From NCBI RefSeq assembly GCF_008929045.1, contig NZ_VFAH01000003.1, forward strand, positions 310,001 to 374,000: a stretch of 64,000 nt of DNA, written 5' to 3'. The notes under the pieces are model-generated. The model saw only the letters and a list, made by a program, of their open reading frames with translations, was not told the origin of the DNA and ran no database searches. Below, in pieces: positions 20,176-29,330 of this stretch. This DNA is from Noviherbaspirillum aerium (GTDB lineage: Bacteria > Pseudomonadota > Gammaproteobacteria > Burkholderiales > Burkholderiaceae_D). Each line of letters begins with the position of its first letter. Within the stretch, counting starts at the first letter, position 1. The translations under genes were made by a program, and so were the position numbers.

Positions 20176-21057
20176 TCAGCGCCGGATGCCCATGCGCCGG
20201 CCGACCGCGACCACCGCGATCACCGCCAGCGCGAACAGGATGTTGCGCGCGTCCAGCGATTCGCCGAGGATCAGCGCTGCGCCGATGAGCGTCATGAAGG
20301 GTTGCAACAGCTGCACCTGCCCTACCCGCGCGATTCCGCCCAGCGCGAGACCTTTATACCAAAAGAAAAACCCAATAAACATCGAAAATAAGGACACATA
20401 GCCGAATCCTATCCAGGCGCGCGGCGATGCCTCCAGGCCATAATTCCAGCTCAGCCACAGCGTGATCGGCAGCAGCACCGGCATGGACAGTACCAGCGCC
20501 CAGGAAATGACCTGCAGCCCGCCCATGTCCTGCGACAGGCGGCCGCCCTCGGCATACCCCATGGCGGCGGCGACCACGGCGGCGAACAGCGCGAGATCGG
20601 CCAGGTGGAATTCACCTCCTCCTTGCCACAGCGCAAATCCGATCACCAGGGCGCTGCCGGCGACGGCCGCGATCCAGAAACCGGCGGAAGGACGCTCGCC
20701 GAAACGCAGCGCGCCGAACAGCGCGGTGGCCAGCGGCAGGATGCCGACCACCACCGCGCCATGCGACGCCGGAACGTAGCGCATGGCAATCGAGCTGAAT
20801 ACGGGGAAGCCGATCACCACGCCGAGAGCGGTCACCGCCAGCGCGCGCCACTGCCGCGGCGTCGGACGCGGCGCCCCCAGCCACCAGAGCAGCGCGGCGG
20901 AACAGATGGCGGCAACCACCGCGCGCCCCAGCGCTACCAGCACCGGATTGAGTTCGGCGACGGCCATGCGGGTGAAAGGCAGCGTCAGGCTGAAAATGCC
21001 TACGCCTGCCAGTCCGAGCCACATGCCCCGGCTTTCCTGCGTCATGCTTGTGTTCAT
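20176..21057 (-). CDS. EamA/DMT family transporter
   Basis: This 293-residue inner-membrane protein has ten hydrophobic segments arranged as two EamA repeats, for example LGLAGVGIFSLTLPFTRMA at the start and ALAVIAVVAVGRR at the end. Drug/metabolite superfamily members usually export amino acids or other small metabolites. It is 19 bases before the LysE-type exporter gene in the same direction, so two different export proteins are co-transcribed. The gene begins at ATG 21057 with GGGAAC upstream; an ATG at 21045 is possible. Confidence 0.85.
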   Translation of the reverse strand: MNTSMTQESRGMWLGLAGVGIFSLTLPFTRMAVAELNPVLVALGRAVVAAICSAALLWWLGAPRPTPRQWRALAVTALGVVIGFPVFSSIAMRYVPASHGAVVVGILPLATALFGALRFGERPSAGFWIAAVAGSALVIGFALWQGGGEFHLADLALFAAVVAAAMGYAEGGRLSQDMGGLQVISWALVLSMPVLLPITLWLSWNYGLEASPRAWIGFGYVSLFSMFIGFFFWYKGLALGGIARVGQVQLLQPFMTLIGAALILGESLDARNILFALAVIAVVAVGRRMGIRR

Positions 21058-21076
21058 ATGTTGTTCCCGAGCCTGA

Positions 21077-21667
21077 TTAGAGCCAGATGGCGATAGCAGA
21101 ATACAGCGTCAGCAGCACCATGACGATACAGAACAGGCGCTGCCAGCGCGGTTCCGACAAATAGCGGCGCAGCATGGCGCCGGTGCCGGCCCAGACGCCG
21201 ATGCACGGGAGATTGACGGCGCAGAAGACGAGGCAGAACAAGGCGATTGCAAGCCAGGCCGGCTGGACCAGCGGCAGAAACGCCGATGCGCCGGTCACCG
21301 CCATGACCCAGGCCTTGGGATTGGCGAACTGGAACAGCGCCGCGCCGACAAAGGACATCGGCTGGCCGCGCGACTGTTCATCCCGGCGGAATGCCATGCT
21401 GCGCAATTGCCAGGCAAGATAGACCAGATAGGCAGAGCCCAATGCCTTGAGCAGGATATGGATCGCGGGCACCGCCAGGACGAGACTGCCGATGCCTGCC
21501 GCGCACAGCGCCAGCATGGCGCCGAAACCGAAAGTGATGCCGAGCATGTGAGGGATCGAACGCAGGAAACCGAACAGGATGCCCGACGAAGTCAGCATGA
21601 TGTTGTTCGGCCCCGGCGTGATCGACGAGACGAAGGCGAATAACGCCAGTGGCAACAGTGATTCCAT
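21077..21667 (-). CDS. LysE/RhtB family amino acid exporter
   Basis: This 196-residue inner-membrane exporter of the LysE/RhtB family has the hallmark SITPGPNNIMLTSSG near residue 20 and about six membrane segments. Members export lysine, threonine, homoserine or related amino acids. The start ATG 21667 is preceded by GAGGA and lies 10 bases after the stop of the threonine dehydratase gene. The two are therefore translated from one message. Export of an amino acid that also feeds the dehydratase, or of a threonine/serine analogue, is a reasonable inference. Confidence 0.9.
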   Translation of the reverse strand: MESLLPLALFAFVSSITPGPNNIMLTSSGILFGFLRSIPHMLGITFGFGAMLALCAAGIGSLVLAVPAIHILLKALGSAYLVYLAWQLRSMAFRRDEQSRGQPMSFVGAALFQFANPKAWVMAVTGASAFLPLVQPAWLAIALFCLVFCAVNLPCIGVWAGTGAMLRRYLSEPRWQRLFCIVMVLLTLYSAIAIWL

Positions 21668-21677
21668 GATGTCTTCC

Positions 21678-22676
21678 TCAACAGAGCGGCGGCTTGCCGG
21701 CATGCGCGGTCAGGATGCGCGCGAACTGGTCGTGATCGACATTGCCGCCGCAGAGCGGCACGCCGACTTTGCGCCCGGCCAGCTTTTCCTTCTGCTGCAT
21801 TGCCGCGGCGAGCGCGGCCGCGCCGGCGCCTTCGGCGACGTTGTGCGTGGCGACATAGCACAGGCGCATGGCCGCCTCGACTTCCTCGTCGCTCACGGCG
21901 ACGATGTCGTCCGCATGTTTCATGATGATCTCGAGCGACCAGTCATCGGGCACGCGGCAGGCCATGCCGTCGGCCGTCACGGTGGTGACCGGCGATTCGA
22001 GCTTGCGTTTGTGCTCGAACGACAGCTTGTAGGCAAGCGCATGCGACGACACCACGCCGATGATGCGGGTCGACAGGCCCAGCGCCTGGCGGGCGGCAAT
22101 CGCGCCGCAAATGCCGGAGCCCTGCCCGATCGGCACGAATACGACATCGAGTCCGGGCTGCGCGGTGAACAGTTCCATCCAGTAGCTGCCCACGCCGCTC
22201 ACCAGGTCGGGATGGCAGGACGGGATCATGTGGAGGCGGCGTTCCGCCGCCAGCTGAATCGCATGCTCGCGGCTTTCCTGGAATTCCCTGCCATGCTCGA
22301 CGAGATTGACGCCAAGGGCGCGCATCGCCGCATTCTTTTCCCGGCTGTTGCCGTGCGGGACCACGATGGTCGCCTGCAAGCCCTGGCGGCGCGCCGCGAA
22401 ACCGACCGACTGTCCGTGGTTGCCGCGGGTGGCGGAGATCACGCCAGTCACGCCAGTCGCACCTGGTGCGCGCCGGGCCAGCGCCTCCATGTAGACCAGG
22501 CCGCCGCGCACCTTGAAGGCGCCGGTCGGCGTATGGTTTTCGTGCTTGACCCAGAGTTCGGTTCCCAGCGCTTCATTGAGCAGCGGCCAGCTGTACTGGG
22601 GAGTGGCCGGCATGGTGCGGTAGACGGTCCGGGCGGCGGCTTCAAGCTGTTCACGGTTGGGCAGGGGCGAAATCAT
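21678..22676 (-). CDS. Threonine/serine dehydratase-like PLP enzyme
   Basis: This 332-residue fold-type II PLP enzyme has the cofactor Lys55 in HTPTGAFKVRGG. It also has an Asn-Gly loop (SATRGNHGQSVGF) and a glycine-rich phosphate-binding stretch (VPIGQGSGICGA). There is no ACT regulatory domain, so it is of the catabolic or hydroxy-amino-acid dehydratase type that converts threonine or serine to 2-oxo acids and ammonia. Reactive enamines from this reaction are the classical RidA substrate. It is the first gene of the leftward cluster and is divergent from the MocR regulator across about 108 bases. Confidence 0.85.
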   Translation of the reverse strand: MISPLPNREQLEAAARTVYRTMPATPQYSWPLLNEALGTELWVKHENHTPTGAFKVRGGLVYMEALARRAPGATGVTGVISATRGNHGQSVGFAARRQGLQATIVVPHGNSREKNAAMRALGVNLVEHGREFQESREHAIQLAAERRLHMIPSCHPDLVSGVGSYWMELFTAQPGLDVVFVPIGQGSGICGAIAARQALGLSTRIIGVVSSHALAYKLSFEHKRKLESPVTTVTADGMACRVPDDWSLEIIMKHADDIVAVSDEEVEAAMRLCYVATHNVAEGAGAAALAAAMQQKEKLAGRKVGVPLCGGNVDHDQFARILTAHAGKPPLC

Positions 22677-22729
22677 GGCGGCCTTTCAGGTTGCTTCATC
22701 AGGAATGTTGGACTATGCTAATCGACAAA

Positions 22730-22795
22730 ACCAATACAGTACCAGTACACTTTTTTAAATAATTCTGACCACTGTCACGGCAAAATGACCAATAC
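22730..22795. promoter_or_regulatory. Direct-repeat operator candidate for the MocR regulator
   Basis: ACCAATAC (22730), ACCAGTAC (22741) and ACCAATAC (22788) lie in the divergent promoter region and over the first codons of the regulator gene. The first two are 11 bp apart, one helical turn, in direct orientation. MocR/GabR-type proteins are known to bind directly repeated sites, so autoregulation plus control of the dehydratase-exporter cluster is likely. Confidence 0.55.
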
Positions 22796-24251
22796 AGCTC
22801 GATATGCAAAGGCGGCCGCTCTCAGCCTCGCCTCCACGCCGGTTCTCTCCAGGGAGGCGGGCGAATCGCTGGTGGACCAGATCGTTCGCTCGATACAGGC
22901 CCGCATCGACGACAAGCTGCTGCGCAGCGGGGCGCGCATGCCGTCGATCCGGCAGTTCGCGGAAACCCACGGCGTCTCGCGCTTTACGGTGGTGGAAGCC
23001 TACGACCGGCTGGTGGCGCAGGGTTTCCTGGAATCGCGGCGGGGCTCGGGCTTCTATGTGCGCGAACGTTCGCCGCTGGCGGTCGCCGGACAGGTGCGGA
23101 CGGAGGAAGCGCCGCCGCCGCAGCGTATTGATGTGGTCTGGCTGGTGCGCAACATGTTCCGCCAGTATCCCGCGCACCGCACCCCGGGTTCCGGCCTGCT
23201 GCCCAACGACTGGCTGGACGGCGAACTGATCGCCAACGGGCTGCGCGCCATCAGCCGCCAGAACCAGAGCCAGCTTCTGCAGTACGGCAATCCGCAGGGT
23301 TTCCTGCCGCTGCGCCAGCAATTGCAGCTCAAGCTGGCGGAACTGGAAATCGCCGCCACGCCGGAGCAGATCGTGACCACGTCGGGCATCACGCAGGGAC
23401 TGGATATCGTGGCCCGGCATTTCACCCGGCCGGGCGACACCATCTTCGTCGACGACCCGGCCTGGTTCCTGATGTTCGGCTCCTTTGCCACGCTCGGCGC
23501 CAACGTGATCGGCATCCCGCGCCTGCCAGATGGACCGGATATCGCGAAACTGGCCGAACTGGCGGCGCTGCACAAGCCGAAGTTCTACGTCATCAACTCC
23601 GTGCTGCACAATCCGACCTCGACTTCGCTGTCGGCGGCCAAGGCCTTCCAGATACTCAAGATCGCCGAGCAGCATGATTTCACCATCATCGAAGATGATA
23701 TCTACTGCGACCTGCATCCGGGCAGTTCGGTGCAGCCAGCCACGCGCATCGCATCGCTCGACCAGCTGAACCGCGTCATCTACCTCGGCGGCTTCTCCAA
23801 GACGCTGGCGGCCAACCTGCGGGTCGGCTTCATCGCCACCACGGAGGAAATGGCCAAGCGGCTGTCCGACCGCAAGATGCTGTCGACGCTCACGACATCC
23901 GACATCGGCGAGCGCATCGTCTACAAGATCCTGTCCGAAGGCCACTACCGCAAGCATGTCGACCGCCTGCGCGGCAAGCTCGACGGCACGCGCGACAAGA
24001 TGATCAAGCAGCTGGAACGGGTCGGACTGACCATCGACATCACCACGCCGGCCGGCCTGTTCCTGTGGGCCGACGCCGGCTGCGACACCAATGTCCTGAC
24101 CGAAAAGGCGATGGCCGAGGGCATCCTGCTGGCGCCGGGCAGCCTGTTCTCGCCAAGCCAGCTGCCGTCGACACGCATGCGGGTGAATGTCGCCTCGATG
24201 GGGGATATCGAAGTGCTGCGCTTCCTGGAGCGGGAGCTGGGAAAGAATTAG
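22785..24251 (+). CDS. MocR-type transcriptional regulator (GntR-HTH + aminotransferase)
   Basis: This 488-residue fusion has an N-terminal GntR-type winged helix (about 26-95, RMPSIRQFAETHGVSRFTVVEAYDRL). A class I aminotransferase-like domain with PLP Lys339 in LGGFSKTLAANLRVGF completes it. MocR regulators sense an amino acid or vitamin B6 ligand through PLP and bind repeated operators. It is transcribed away from the threonine dehydratase/LysE/EamA/RidA genes and is their most likely regulator. Direct ACCAATAC repeats lie in the shared promoter region. The effector amino acid is not determinable from sequence. Confidence 0.9.
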   Translation: MTNTARYAKAAALSLASTPVLSREAGESLVDQIVRSIQARIDDKLLRSGARMPSIRQFAETHGVSRFTVVEAYDRLVAQGFLESRRGSGFYVRERSPLAVAGQVRTEEAPPPQRIDVVWLVRNMFRQYPAHRTPGSGLLPNDWLDGELIANGLRAISRQNQSQLLQYGNPQGFLPLRQQLQLKLAELEIAATPEQIVTTSGITQGLDIVARHFTRPGDTIFVDDPAWFLMFGSFATLGANVIGIPRLPDGPDIAKLAELAALHKPKFYVINSVLHNPTSTSLSAAKAFQILKIAEQHDFTIIEDDIYCDLHPGSSVQPATRIASLDQLNRVIYLGGFSKTLAANLRVGFIATTEEMAKRLSDRKMLSTLTTSDIGERIVYKILSEGHYRKHVDRLRGKLDGTRDKMIKQLERVGLTIDITTPAGLFLWADAGCDTNVLTEKAMAEGILLAPGSLFSPSQLPSTRMRVNVASMGDIEVLRFLERELGKN

Positions 24252-24350
24252 CGAAGGTTCATGCAACCTGGCTGACCGGGCTGCCGGCATTGTTCGCCGC
24301 GGAGCACGCACGCCCCGGTACCGCAAAATTAACCATTTGCAAGAACAGCC

Positions 24351-24378
24351 CTTGAAATCCTCAGGGCAGTCCCCATTT
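24351..24378 (+). promoter_or_regulatory. Sigma-32 heat shock promoter of htpG
   Basis: CTTGAAA (24351-24357), 13 bases, then CCCCATTT (24371-24378) is a near-perfect heat-shock consensus. It lies 95 bases before the htpG start codon. Confidence 0.85.
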
Positions 24379-24472
24379 CGCAGGAATTGTCAGACCTGCA
24401 TGCAGAGCTTTCCTGCGTGCCGGCTGCTTATTCCGCTCCTTACAATTACTACCATTGATTCTCGAGGTGAAA

Positions 24473-26386
24473 ATGGCCGTAGCCGAAAAGCAAACCCTGG
24501 GTTTTCAGGCAGAAGTCAAGCAACTGCTGCAATTGATGATTCACTCCTTGTACTCCAACAAGGAAATCTTTCTGCGGGAACTGATCTCCAACGCCTCCGA
24601 CGCGTCGGACAAGCTGCGCTTTGAAGCGATCAACAACAGCGCGCTGTTCGAGGACGATCCGGAGCTGAAGATCAAGGTCACCTTCGACAAGGCGGCACGC
24701 ACCATCACCATTTCCGACAACGGCATCGGCATGAGCCGCGACGAGGCCATCGAGCACCTCGGCACCATTGCCAAGTCGGGCACCAAGGAGTTCTTTTCCA
24801 AGCTTTCCGGCGACCAGCAGAAGGATGCGGCGCTGATCGGCCAGTTCGGCGTGGGCTTCTATTCCGCCTTCATCGTCGCCGACAAGATCACCGTCGACAG
24901 CCGCCGCGCCGGCCTGCCCGCTGACCAGGGCGTGCGCTGGGAATCGGGCGGCGAAGGCGACTTCAGCGTCGAGCAGATCGACAAGCCGGCGCGCGGCACC
25001 GACATCACCCTGCATCTGCGCGAAGGCGAGGATGAATTCCTCTCCATCTGGAAGCTCAAGTCGGTCATCCGCAAATACTCCGATCACATCTCCCTGCCCA
25101 TCCTGATGCAAAAGGAAGAGTGGGATGAAGAGAAGAAGGAAACCGTGGTCAGGGACGAGTTCGAGACCGTCAACCAGGCCAGCGCGCTCTGGACGCGCAG
25201 CAAGTCCGACGTCACGAAAGAACAGTACGAGGAGTTCTACAAGCACGTCTCGCACGACTTCGAGGCGCCGCTCGCCTATACCCACAACCGCGTCGAGGGC
25301 CGCAGCGAGTACACCCAGCTGCTCTACATCCCGGGGCGCGCGCCGTTCGACCTGTGGGACCGCAACAAGCGCGGCGGCATCAAGCTGTATGTGAAGCGCG
25401 TCTTCATCATGGACGACGCCGAGCAGCTGATGCCGGTCTACCTGCGCTTCGTCAAGGGCGTGATCGACTCGGCCGACCTGCCGCTGAACGTGTCCCGCGA
25501 GATCCTGCAGGAGTCGCGCGACGTCAAGGTCATCCGCGAGGGCTCCACCAAGCGCGTGCTCGGCCTGCTGGAAGAAATGGCAAACGGCGAGGAACAGGAA
25601 CAGAAGGACAAGTACGCGAAGTTCTGGACCGAATTCGGCCAGGTGCTCAAGGAAGGCATCGGCGAGGACCAGGGCAACAAGGAACGCATCGCCAAGCTGC
25701 TGCGCTTCGCCTCGACCCACAACGACAATGATGCGCAGACCGTTTCCTTCGACGACTATATCGGCCGCATGAAGGAAGGCCAGGAAAAGATCTATTACGT
25801 CACCGCCGACAATTATGCGGCGGCGAAGAACAGCCCCCACCTGGAAATCTTCCGCAAGAAAGGCGTGGAAGTCCTGCTGCTGACCGATCGCGTCGATGAA
25901 TGGATGCTGTCCTTCCTGCATGAAGTCGAGGGCAAGGAGCTCGTCTCGGTGGCCAAGGGCGATCTCGACCTCGGCAAGCTGGAAGACGAAACCGAGAAGA
26001 AGCAGCATGAGGAAACCGAGTCGCAGTACAAGGAACTGGTCGAGAAGATGAAGACCGCCCTGTCCGACAAGGCCAAGGATGTGCGCGTGACTTTCCGCCT
26101 GACCGATTCGCCGGCCTGCCTGGTGGCGGACGAACATGAACTGTCGGGCAATCTGCTGCGCATGCTGAAGGCAGCCGGCCAGAATGCGCCCGAATCCAAG
26201 CCCATCCTGGAAATCAATCCGGACCATGCGCTGGTGCAGCGGCTGAAATACGAGGAAGCCAGGTTCGATGACTGGTCGCACATCCTGTTCGATCAGGCAA
26301 CGCTGGCCGAGGGCGGCAACCTGTCCGACCCGGCGGGCTTCGTCAAGCGGCTCAATGAAATGCTGCTTGGCATGGCAAGCAAGTAA
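24473..26386 (+). CDS. htpG: Chaperone HtpG (bacterial Hsp90)
   Basis: This 637-residue cytoplasmic Hsp90 has the GHKL ATPase with [15 protein letters not shown] (catalytic Glu), [24 protein letters not shown] and [16 protein letters not shown]. The middle domain has the Arg-bearing [10 protein letters not shown], and a C-terminal dimerisation region ends the protein. ATG 24473 follows GAGGTGAAA; an upstream in-frame start at 24455 is not conserved. A near-perfect sigma-32 promoter lies upstream, so heat induction with the hsp20 genes is expected. A terminator-like hairpin lies about 100 bases after the stop. Confidence 0.97.
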   Translation: MAVAEKQTLGFQAEVKQLLQLMIHSLYSNKEIFLRELISNASDASDKLRFEAINNSALFEDDPELKIKVTFDKAARTITISDNGIGMSRDEAIEHLGTIAKSGTKEFFSKLSGDQQKDAALIGQFGVGFYSAFIVADKITVDSRRAGLPADQGVRWESGGEGDFSVEQIDKPARGTDITLHLREGEDEFLSIWKLKSVIRKYSDHISLPILMQKEEWDEEKKETVVRDEFETVNQASALWTRSKSDVTKEQYEEFYKHVSHDFEAPLAYTHNRVEGRSEYTQLLYIPGRAPFDLWDRNKRGGIKLYVKRVFIMDDAEQLMPVYLRFVKGVIDSADLPLNVSREILQESRDVKVIREGSTKRVLGLLEEMANGEEQEQKDKYAKFWTEFGQVLKEGIGEDQGNKERIAKLLRFASTHNDNDAQTVSFDDYIGRMKEGQEKIYYVTADNYAAAKNSPHLEIFRKKGVEVLLLTDRVDEWMLSFLHEVEGKELVSVAKGDLDLGKLEDETEKKQHEETESQYKELVEKMKTALSDKAKDVRVTFRLTDSPACLVADEHELSGNLLRMLKAAGQNAPESKPILEINPDHALVQRLKYEEARFDDWSHILFDQATLAEGGNLSDPAGFVKRLNEMLLGMASK

Positions 26387-26485
26387 TTCCGGGCACAACG
26401 GCACGGCAGGCGGCGGCGCCGAAACCGCCGTCGCCTTGTTCAGGCAATGTCTTGCCGGGCAAGCCGCAGTGCTGGATGCCTGATG

Positions 26486-26518
26486 AAAAAGGAGCGGCGC
26501 CGCTGGCCCGCTCCTTTT
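26486..26518. terminator. Bidirectional terminator between htpG and the thioesterase gene
   Basis: A-rich tract, GGAGCGG (26491-26497), CCGCTCC (26508-26514), T-rich tract. The symmetric A/T flanks suit termination of htpG and of the convergent thioesterase operon. Confidence 0.7.
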
Positions 26519-26559
26519 ATTTCCCGCCTGGCGATTTCAACCTTCCACCCTGGCCAGGC

Positions 26560-27039
26560 CTACGCCACCTTGTCCGGCATGCGCTGGACGAGGCCCACGG
26601 TTTCCATCACCAGCCCAGGATCCACCACGCCGTCACGCGACCGGATCACGCCTTTCGAAGTGCCTATCGCCGCCACCCTTCCGCCCGCCGTGAAGGTGTG
26701 CGTCATGTAGAAGTATTTCGCATCCCAGTGCGTCACCGCCAGTTCGACGTCGAAGCGCTCGAACAGCTTCAGCGGCTTCTTGTAGGTCATGGTGTGGTCG
26801 GCGATCATCGGCATCCATTTCCGCTTCAGCATCACCTTCGCCAGTCCGGAACGGATGAACAGGTCCACCCGGTTCAGGTCGCAGATGGTCAGGTAGCGGC
26901 CATTGTTCATGTGCAGGTTGATGTCGAGGTCGTTCGGCAGAGTGCGCAGGCGGAGCCGGCTTGCAAAAGCATCGGTCCCGATGCGCGGCCGGAACAGCGC
27001 GCCCAGCAGCACATAGAACATCCGGAACAGCAGATTCAT
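26560..27039 (-). CDS. Hotdog-fold acyl-CoA thioesterase-like protein
   Basis: This 159-residue protein of the 4HBT-type hotdog superfamily has the signature NDLDINLHMNNGRYLTICDL, carrying the usual Asp and His/Asn active-site region. Such enzymes cleave acyl- or aroyl-CoA thioesters. The N-terminus (MNLLFRMFYVLLGALF) is hydrophobic and could associate with the membrane. It lies 22 bases downstream of a second hotdog gene, and both are divergent from a TetR regulator. The substrate is unknown. The start has GGGAG upstream. Confidence 0.8.
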   Translation of the reverse strand: MNLLFRMFYVLLGALFRPRIGTDAFASRLRLRTLPNDLDINLHMNNGRYLTICDLNRVDLFIRSGLAKVMLKRKWMPMIADHTMTYKKPLKLFERFDVELAVTHWDAKYFYMTHTFTAGGRVAAIGTSKGVIRSRDGVVDPGLVMETVGLVQRMPDKVA

Positions 27040-27061
27040 GGTTTTCTCCCGTTGCGGCGGC

Positions 27062-27496
27062 CTACCTGAGGTTCATCGTGATGGTCGCCGTGAAGACGCG
27101 CCTGCCTTCGGTGTCGAAGGCATCGACCGGCACCTCGACATTGCCGGTCCGGCTCCAGTCGACGGCGCCGCCGTCGGCCACGACCCGCATATCGGTTTTC
27201 GCCTTGGCCAGGTATTGCACGCTCATGCCGACCGGTATCCATTCCCGCCCCTCGGCCAGGGAGACGGTCGTCATGGTGCCCGCGGCGAGTTCGGCGGCGT
27301 TGCACAAGGCGATCGCATGCACCGTGCCGATATGGTTATGCACCTCGCGCCGGTTGGCGAAACTCACTTCCGCGAAACCCGGGCGCAAGGCGGTGAAACT
27401 CGGCGCGATCGTGGAAAAATAGGGGGCAATCTGCGTAACCGCCTTGCCGAAGGCCTCATTGCCCAGTTGCTCATACAGGGCCAGAGTCTGGTTCAT
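27062..27496 (-). CDS. Hotdog-fold protein (DUF4442-like thioesterase)
   Basis: This 144-residue hotdog protein has the stretch REVHNHIGTVHAIALCNAAELAAGTM, typical of DUF4442/PaaI-like thioesterases. ATG 27496 is chosen because AGGAG lies seven bases upstream; the frame extends 25 residues further without support. It is the first gene of a two-gene operon with another hotdog gene. The promoter region contains overlapping palindromes that are probably the operator of the divergent TetR protein, so the pair is likely induced by a fatty-acyl or aromatic ligand. Confidence 0.8.
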   Translation of the reverse strand: MNQTLALYEQLGNEAFGKAVTQIAPYFSTIAPSFTALRPGFAEVSFANRREVHNHIGTVHAIALCNAAELAAGTMTTVSLAEGREWIPVGMSVQYLAKAKTDMRVVADGGAVDWSRTGNVEVPVDAFDTEGRRVFTATITMNLR

Positions 27497-27586
27497 TTGC
27501 TGCTCCTTGAATGGAATCGGGGCAGGAATTGCCGCCGTCGCACAGTCGCGGTATGGTTGCATTCGGCGCATTGGCAGAATACCGCT

Positions 27587-27616
27587 CTAGAATCGTATTC
27601 TAGAATAATATTCTAG
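27587..27616. promoter_or_regulatory. Two overlapping palindromes, probable TetR operator
   Basis: CTAGAAT-CGT-ATTCTAG (27587-27603) and CTAGAAT-AAT-ATTCTAG (27600-27616) are perfect 7-3-7 palindromes sharing the central CTAG. They lie between the divergent thioesterase and TetR genes, 91 and 37 bases from the two start codons. Confidence 0.8.
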
Positions 27617-27652
27617 TCAATGCAGAATCCATCATGTCGCGCAAAGCCGGAA

Positions 27653-28240
27653 ATGACCGTAGAAAAGAAAAACAGAAAGCAGGAGATCCTCGAGGCCGCC
27701 CTTGCGTGTTTCACCGAACATGGCATCGAGGCCACCACCATCGACATGATCCGGGAGCGGTCCGGCGCCAGCATCGGCAGCATGTACCATCACTTCGGCA
27801 ACAAGGAAAGCATTGCCGCCGCGCTGTATGTGGCGGCGCTGGCCGAACATCATGTCTACCAGCAGGAATTGCTGCAGGCGGCGGGCACAGCCGAACAAGG
27901 CGTGCGGGCCATCGCCCATGCCTATGTCGACTGGGTGTCGGCCAATCCCGACAAGGCCCGCTTCGTGCTCTACGGGCGCAGCGTGCTGGCAAGGGGAGGC
28001 ATGGCCGCCGACCTGCGCGAGCAGACGCGCTCGCATATCGAATCGGTGGTGCAGTGGTTCCAGCCGCATATCGAGGCAGGTAGGATCAGGAAGCTGCCGC
28101 TTGAACTGTACGGCTCGCTGATGACCGGCGCGGCGCATGACTATGCGCGCCTCTGGCTGTCGGGCCGGGCAAAGACCGACATCAAGGCGTACCGCGACAT
28201 ATTTTCGGATGCCGCCTGGGCGGCGATGAGACCGGCTTAA
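27653..28240 (+). CDS. TetR family transcriptional regulator
   Basis: This 195-residue regulator has an N-terminal HTH at about residues 8-55 (KQEILEAALACFTEHGIEATTIDMIRE, SIGSMYHHFGNKESI). A helical ligand-binding domain follows. ATG 27653 is taken as start; an in-frame ATG at 27620 would add 11 residues and directly abut the operator. It is divergent from the two hotdog genes, and two perfect palindromes in between are its likely binding sites. Repression of itself and the thioesterases, relieved by an acyl or aromatic ligand, is the expected mode. Confidence 0.9.
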   Translation: MTVEKKNRKQEILEAALACFTEHGIEATTIDMIRERSGASIGSMYHHFGNKESIAAALYVAALAEHHVYQQELLQAAGTAEQGVRAIAHAYVDWVSANPDKARFVLYGRSVLARGGMAADLREQTRSHIESVVQWFQPHIEAGRIRKLPLELYGSLMTGAAHDYARLWLSGRAKTDIKAYRDIFSDAAWAAMRPA

Positions 28241-28274
28241 GCGATCAGAAGGCTCTTGTGGAGACGAAACCGCT

Positions 28275-29318
28275 CTAGCTGTCGGCGCTGGTGAGTGGAT
28301 CGCGCCGCAGCTCGTCCGTCGTCTGCAGAGCCGACAGCAGTGCTCCACCGGCAAACCGCCGATCGCTTCCCTGCTCCGCTTCGCGCACCAGCGCGACGAT
28401 GCGCGCATTCAACGGCGCCTTGCGGCCACACGACTGCGCCAGGCGCACCACGGCGCCGTTGAGGTAATCCACCTCGGTGCGCCGTCCTGCCTGCAAGTCT
28501 TCCCACATCGACGAGCGCGCCTCGGGATCGATGTTGAGCATGGCGCCGGCCACGCGGGCGAAGAGAAAATCCGGCAGCCGCAGGAGCACGGGCAGCACGC
28601 CCGGCGCCACCTTGGCCACCTTGGCCGGCCGGATGCCGGCCGCCTTCAAGATCATGAGCGCCTCGCCGATCAGCAAGGCCAGGCAGCGCCGGTAAGCGCG
28701 CTGCGACAATTCGGCCTTCAGCGGCAAGCCGGACAGCGCATTGACAGGGTTGTTCAAATTCAGCAGCAGCTTGCCCCATTGCACCGCAAGGAAATCACTG
28801 CGTTCCAGCAGAGGCAAGCCCGCATTGCGGAAGCCGTCGAGCCACGGCGCCAGCCTCGGCGAAGCTTCCACCATCATTTCACCTTCGGTGCCGCGGTGAA
28901 AGCGGTTGCCGGGCATCTGCACCACATTGAAAGGGACCATGCCGGCCAGCACGCATTGCTCGGGCAAGGCGGTGCGCAGGACATCGACATTGCCGACGCC
29001 ATTCTGCAGGCTGATCACCAGCGCATCGCGCCGGGCATGAGCGCGAATCCTTGCTGCCGCGGCGGCGGTATCGGCGCTTTTGACCGTCACCAGGATCAGG
29101 TCCGCATCGCCCAGTTCCTGGCCCTCCTCGCTGTACGGAATGCGTTCGGGCTCAAGCCGCCGATCGCCGCCGCGCAGGTCGGTCAGCCGCACGCCGTCGC
29201 GGGCGATCCGGGCGCGCATCGGCGCCCTTCCGATCAGCACCGCATCGGCGCCGGAAGCCAGCAGGGACGCCCCGGCATAGACGCCGATCGAGCCGGCGCC
29301 GAAGATGGCGATTTTCAT
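28275..29318 (-). CDS. 2-dehydropantoate 2-reductase family (PanE/ApbA-like)
   Basis: This 347-residue NADPH-dependent oxidoreductase has the dinucleotide motif IFGAGSIGVYAGA at residues 4-16. The ketopantoate-reductase C-terminal domain has GKLLLNLNNPVNALSGLPL with the conserved Lys and Asn. True PanE makes pantoate for coenzyme A. This protein is longer than E. coli PanE (303 residues) and many genomes carry several paralogues, so the substrate is not certain. It overlaps no neighbour and lies 12 bases after the Mpo1-like gene, suggesting co-transcription. Confidence 0.85.
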   Translation of the reverse strand: MKIAIFGAGSIGVYAGASLLASGADAVLIGRAPMRARIARDGVRLTDLRGGDRRLEPERIPYSEEGQELGDADLILVTVKSADTAAAAARIRAHARRDALVISLQNGVGNVDVLRTALPEQCVLAGMVPFNVVQMPGNRFHRGTEGEMMVEASPRLAPWLDGFRNAGLPLLERSDFLAVQWGKLLLNLNNPVNALSGLPLKAELSQRAYRRCLALLIGEALMILKAAGIRPAKVAKVAPGVLPVLLRLPDFLFARVAGAMLNIDPEARSSMWEDLQAGRRTEVDYLNGAVVRLAQSCGRKAPLNARIVALVREAEQGSDRRFAGGALLSALQTTDELRRDPLTSADS

Positions 29319-29330
29319 TCCATGCAGGGC

